Assembly: GCF_030316825.1 (NCBI RefSeq)
Contig: NZ_JASZYU010000003.1
Location: 1 to 64,000, forward strand
Direction of reading: 5' to 3'
DNA length: 64,000 nt
Origin: Variovorax fucosicus
Lineage (GTDB): Bacteria > Pseudomonadota > Gammaproteobacteria > Burkholderiales > Burkholderiaceae_C
Shown: piece by piece, positions 62,610 to 64,000 of the stretch
Position numbering within the stretch: the stretch's first letter is position 1
Layout: the number at the start of each line of letters is the position of its first letter
The notes under the pieces: generated by a model
What the model was told of the DNA's origin: nothing
Database searches by the model: none
Seen by the model: only the letters and a program-made list of their open reading frames with translations
Position numbers and translations under genes: made by a program

Positions 62610-64000
62610 TTGAATTTCAGGAAAGAGAGAGATCATATCAAAAATAATGGCCACCCCAGCGGCTTGCTGGACGAGATTGAAGGAACGGTTCAAGGACATC
62701 GCGATGGGCACGGCTTCGTGCAGCGCGACGATGGCGAAGCCGACATCTATTTGCCCCCGAACGAGATGCGCGCGGTGCTGCACAAGGATCGCGTCAAGGC
62801 GCGCGTCGTACGCCAGGATCGGCGCGGCCGGCCCGAGGGGCGTGTCGTCGAAATCGTCGAGCGGCCGGAGCAGCCGATCATCGGCCGCCTGCTGCATGAA
62901 GGCGGCATCTGGCTCGTCGCCCCGGAAGACAAGCGCTACGGCCAGGACGTCCTGATTCCCAAGGGCGCGACCGGCACTGCGAAGGCGGGCCAGGTCGTGG
63001 TGGTGCAACTCACCGAACCACCGGCACTGTTCGGCCAGCCGGTGGGCCGCGTGAAGGAAGTGCTGGGCGAGATCGACGACCCCGGCATGGAAATCGAGAT
63101 CGCGGTGCGCAAGTACGGCGTGCCGCACGAATTCTCCGAGGCTGGCCTCGCCGAAGCGAAAGCGCTGCCTGACAAGGTGCGGCCGGCTGACAAGCGCGGC
63201 CGTGTCGACCTTACCGACGTGCCGCTGGTCACCATCGACGGCGAAGACGCACGCGACTTCGACGATGCCGTGTACTGCGAGCCGGCCAAGGTCGGCCGCG
63301 GCAAGGGCTGGCGACTGCTGGTCGCGATCGCCGACGTCAGTGCCTATGTGCAGACCGGCTCGCCGATCGACATCGATGCCTACGACCGCGCCACCAGCGT
63401 GTACTTCCCGCGCCGCGTGATTCCGATGCTGCCCGAGAAGCTGTCGAACGGCCTGTGCTCGCTCAACCCCGAGGTCGAGCGCCTCTGCATGGTGTGCGAC
63501 ATGCTCGTGGCGGCCGATGGCGAGATCTACGCCTACCAGTTCTACCCGGCCGTGATGTTCAGCCACGCCCGCTTCACCTACACCGAAGTGGCAGCCATCC
63601 TTGGCAACACGCGCGGCCCCGAGGCGGCCAAGCGCAAGGAACGCGTCAAGGACTTGCTGAACCTCTCCGACGTGTACAAGGCGCTGCTCAAGCAGCGTTC
63701 GCGTCGTGGCGCAGTGGACTTCGAGACCACCGAAACACAGATCGTCTGCGACGACGCCGGCCGCATCGAGAAGATCGTGCCGCGCACGCGCAACGAGGCG
63801 CACCGGCTGATCGAGGAAGCGATGCTGGCGGCCAACGTCTGCAGCGCCGACTTCATCGCCGAAGGCAAGCACCCGGGCCTGTTCCGCGTGCACGAAGGCC
63901 CGACGACCGAGAAGAAGGAAGTGCTGCGCGGCTACCTCAAGGCGATGGGTGTCGGCCTCTCGATCACCGACGATCCGAAGCCCGGCGAATTCCAGGCGAT
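62610..64000 (+). CDS. rnr: Ribonuclease R, 5' part (runs off the window)
   Basis: A 3'-5' processive exoribonuclease. At least 463 codons are present. The cold-shock-like region DEIEGTVQGHRDGHGFVQRD near the start is followed by IYLPPNEMRAVLHKDRV. The RNB catalytic domain has TIDGEDARDFDDAVY with the metal-binding aspartates. The start is unclear: no ATG or GTG exists in frame upstream of the conserved part. TTG 62610 is used here, but a good ribosome site (AGGAAAGAGAGAGA) instead precedes an ATC at 62637. The helix-turn-helix lead of many RNase R proteins is missing. Confidence 0.88.
   Translation, partial: MNFRKERDHIKNNGHPSGLLDEIEGTVQGHRDGHGFVQRDDGEADIYLPPNEMRAVLHKDRVKARVVRQDRRGRPEGRVVEIVERPEQPIIGRLLHEGGIWLVAPEDKRYGQDVLIPKGATGTAKAGQVVVVQLTEPPALFGQPVGRVKEVLGEIDDPGMEIEIAVRKYGVPHEFSEAGLAEAKALPDKVRPADKRGRVDLTDVPLVTIDGEDARDFDDAVYCEPAKVGRGKGWRLLVAIADVSAYVQTGSPIDIDAYDRATSVYFPRRVIPMLPEKLSNGLCSLNPEVERLCMVCDMLVAADGEIYAYQFYPAVMFSHARFTYTEVAAILGNTRGPEAAKRKERVKDLLNLSDVYKALLKQRSRRGAVDFETTETQIVCDDAGRIEKIVPRTRNEAHRLIEEAMLAANVCSADFIAEGKHPGLFRVHEGPTTEKKEVLRGYLKAMGVGLSITDDPKPGEFQA

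Overview
The window looks like chromosomal DNA of a high-GC betaproteobacterium of the Burkholderiales, most probably Comamonadaceae (Variovorax-like). This rests on gene content and order: an FNR-linked cco cluster, zapA followed by 6S RNA, a riboswitch-led btuB/cob operon, relA next to tRNA-Val, and PhaR beside RimO. It also rests on dispersed palindromic elements that I recall from that family. No phage, IS transposase, CRISPR array or replication origin was found. Genes are tightly packed, and many neighbours overlap by four bases (ATGA or GTGA).

Region by region. 1-1125: lgt behind a palindromic repeat. 1219-6687: a malonate-use operon (GntR regulator, malonyl-CoA decarboxylase, Bug-type binding protein, crotonase-like protein, malonyl-CoA synthetase). 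6684-9935: an aldoxime-nitrile pathway (aldoxime dehydratase and nitrilase, with a divergent AraC regulator). 9939-20801: a low-oxygen respiration block (two Usp proteins, ccoI-S-N-O-Q-P-G-H, a small membrane protein, fnr, a DsbD-like membrane protein, a third Usp), marked by four FNR/Anr-type boxes. 20802-22767: a second palindromic repeat, a TauE/SafE permease, the 6S RNA with its terminator, zapA and a ZapB-like coiled-coil gene.

22820-41608: a cobalamin riboswitch heads a run of 17 genes of about 18.5 kb covering corrinoid uptake (btuB, btuF, btuC, btuD), adenosylation, lower-ligand synthesis and nucleotide-loop assembly (cobB, cobU, cobO, bluB, cbiB, cobD, cobQ, cobT, cobS, cobC). Inside it lie a TolQ/ExbB-like channel, a DUF2149 protein with an ExbD-like proton-path aspartate, and a CobN with a signal peptide and a C-terminal membrane anchor. 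The CobS/CobT-type chelatase partners and the corrin-ring genes are absent. I read these three genes as a proton-driven periplasmic chelatase or dechelatase, and they are the best candidate in the window for an undescribed system.

41589-64000: mostly housekeeping genes: nth, translationally coupled to a HipA-type kinase that has no HipB; an aminotransferase; small conserved proteins; an Ldh-family oxidoreductase; serB-mfd; ispD-ispF; ompR-envZ; a SIMPL protein; bdhA; an alpha/beta hydrolase joined to relA; tRNA-Val; phaR; rimO; tRNA-Leu; and the 5' part of rnr, which runs off the window.

Two structural signals go beyond gene annotation. The first is a pair of hairpins (68-149 and 20897-20990) with an identical 46-base loop but unrelated, self-complementary stems. 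The second is a family of intergenic repeats (30118-30213, 55520-55617, and a short relative inside cobQ) that keeps its pairing through compensatory changes.
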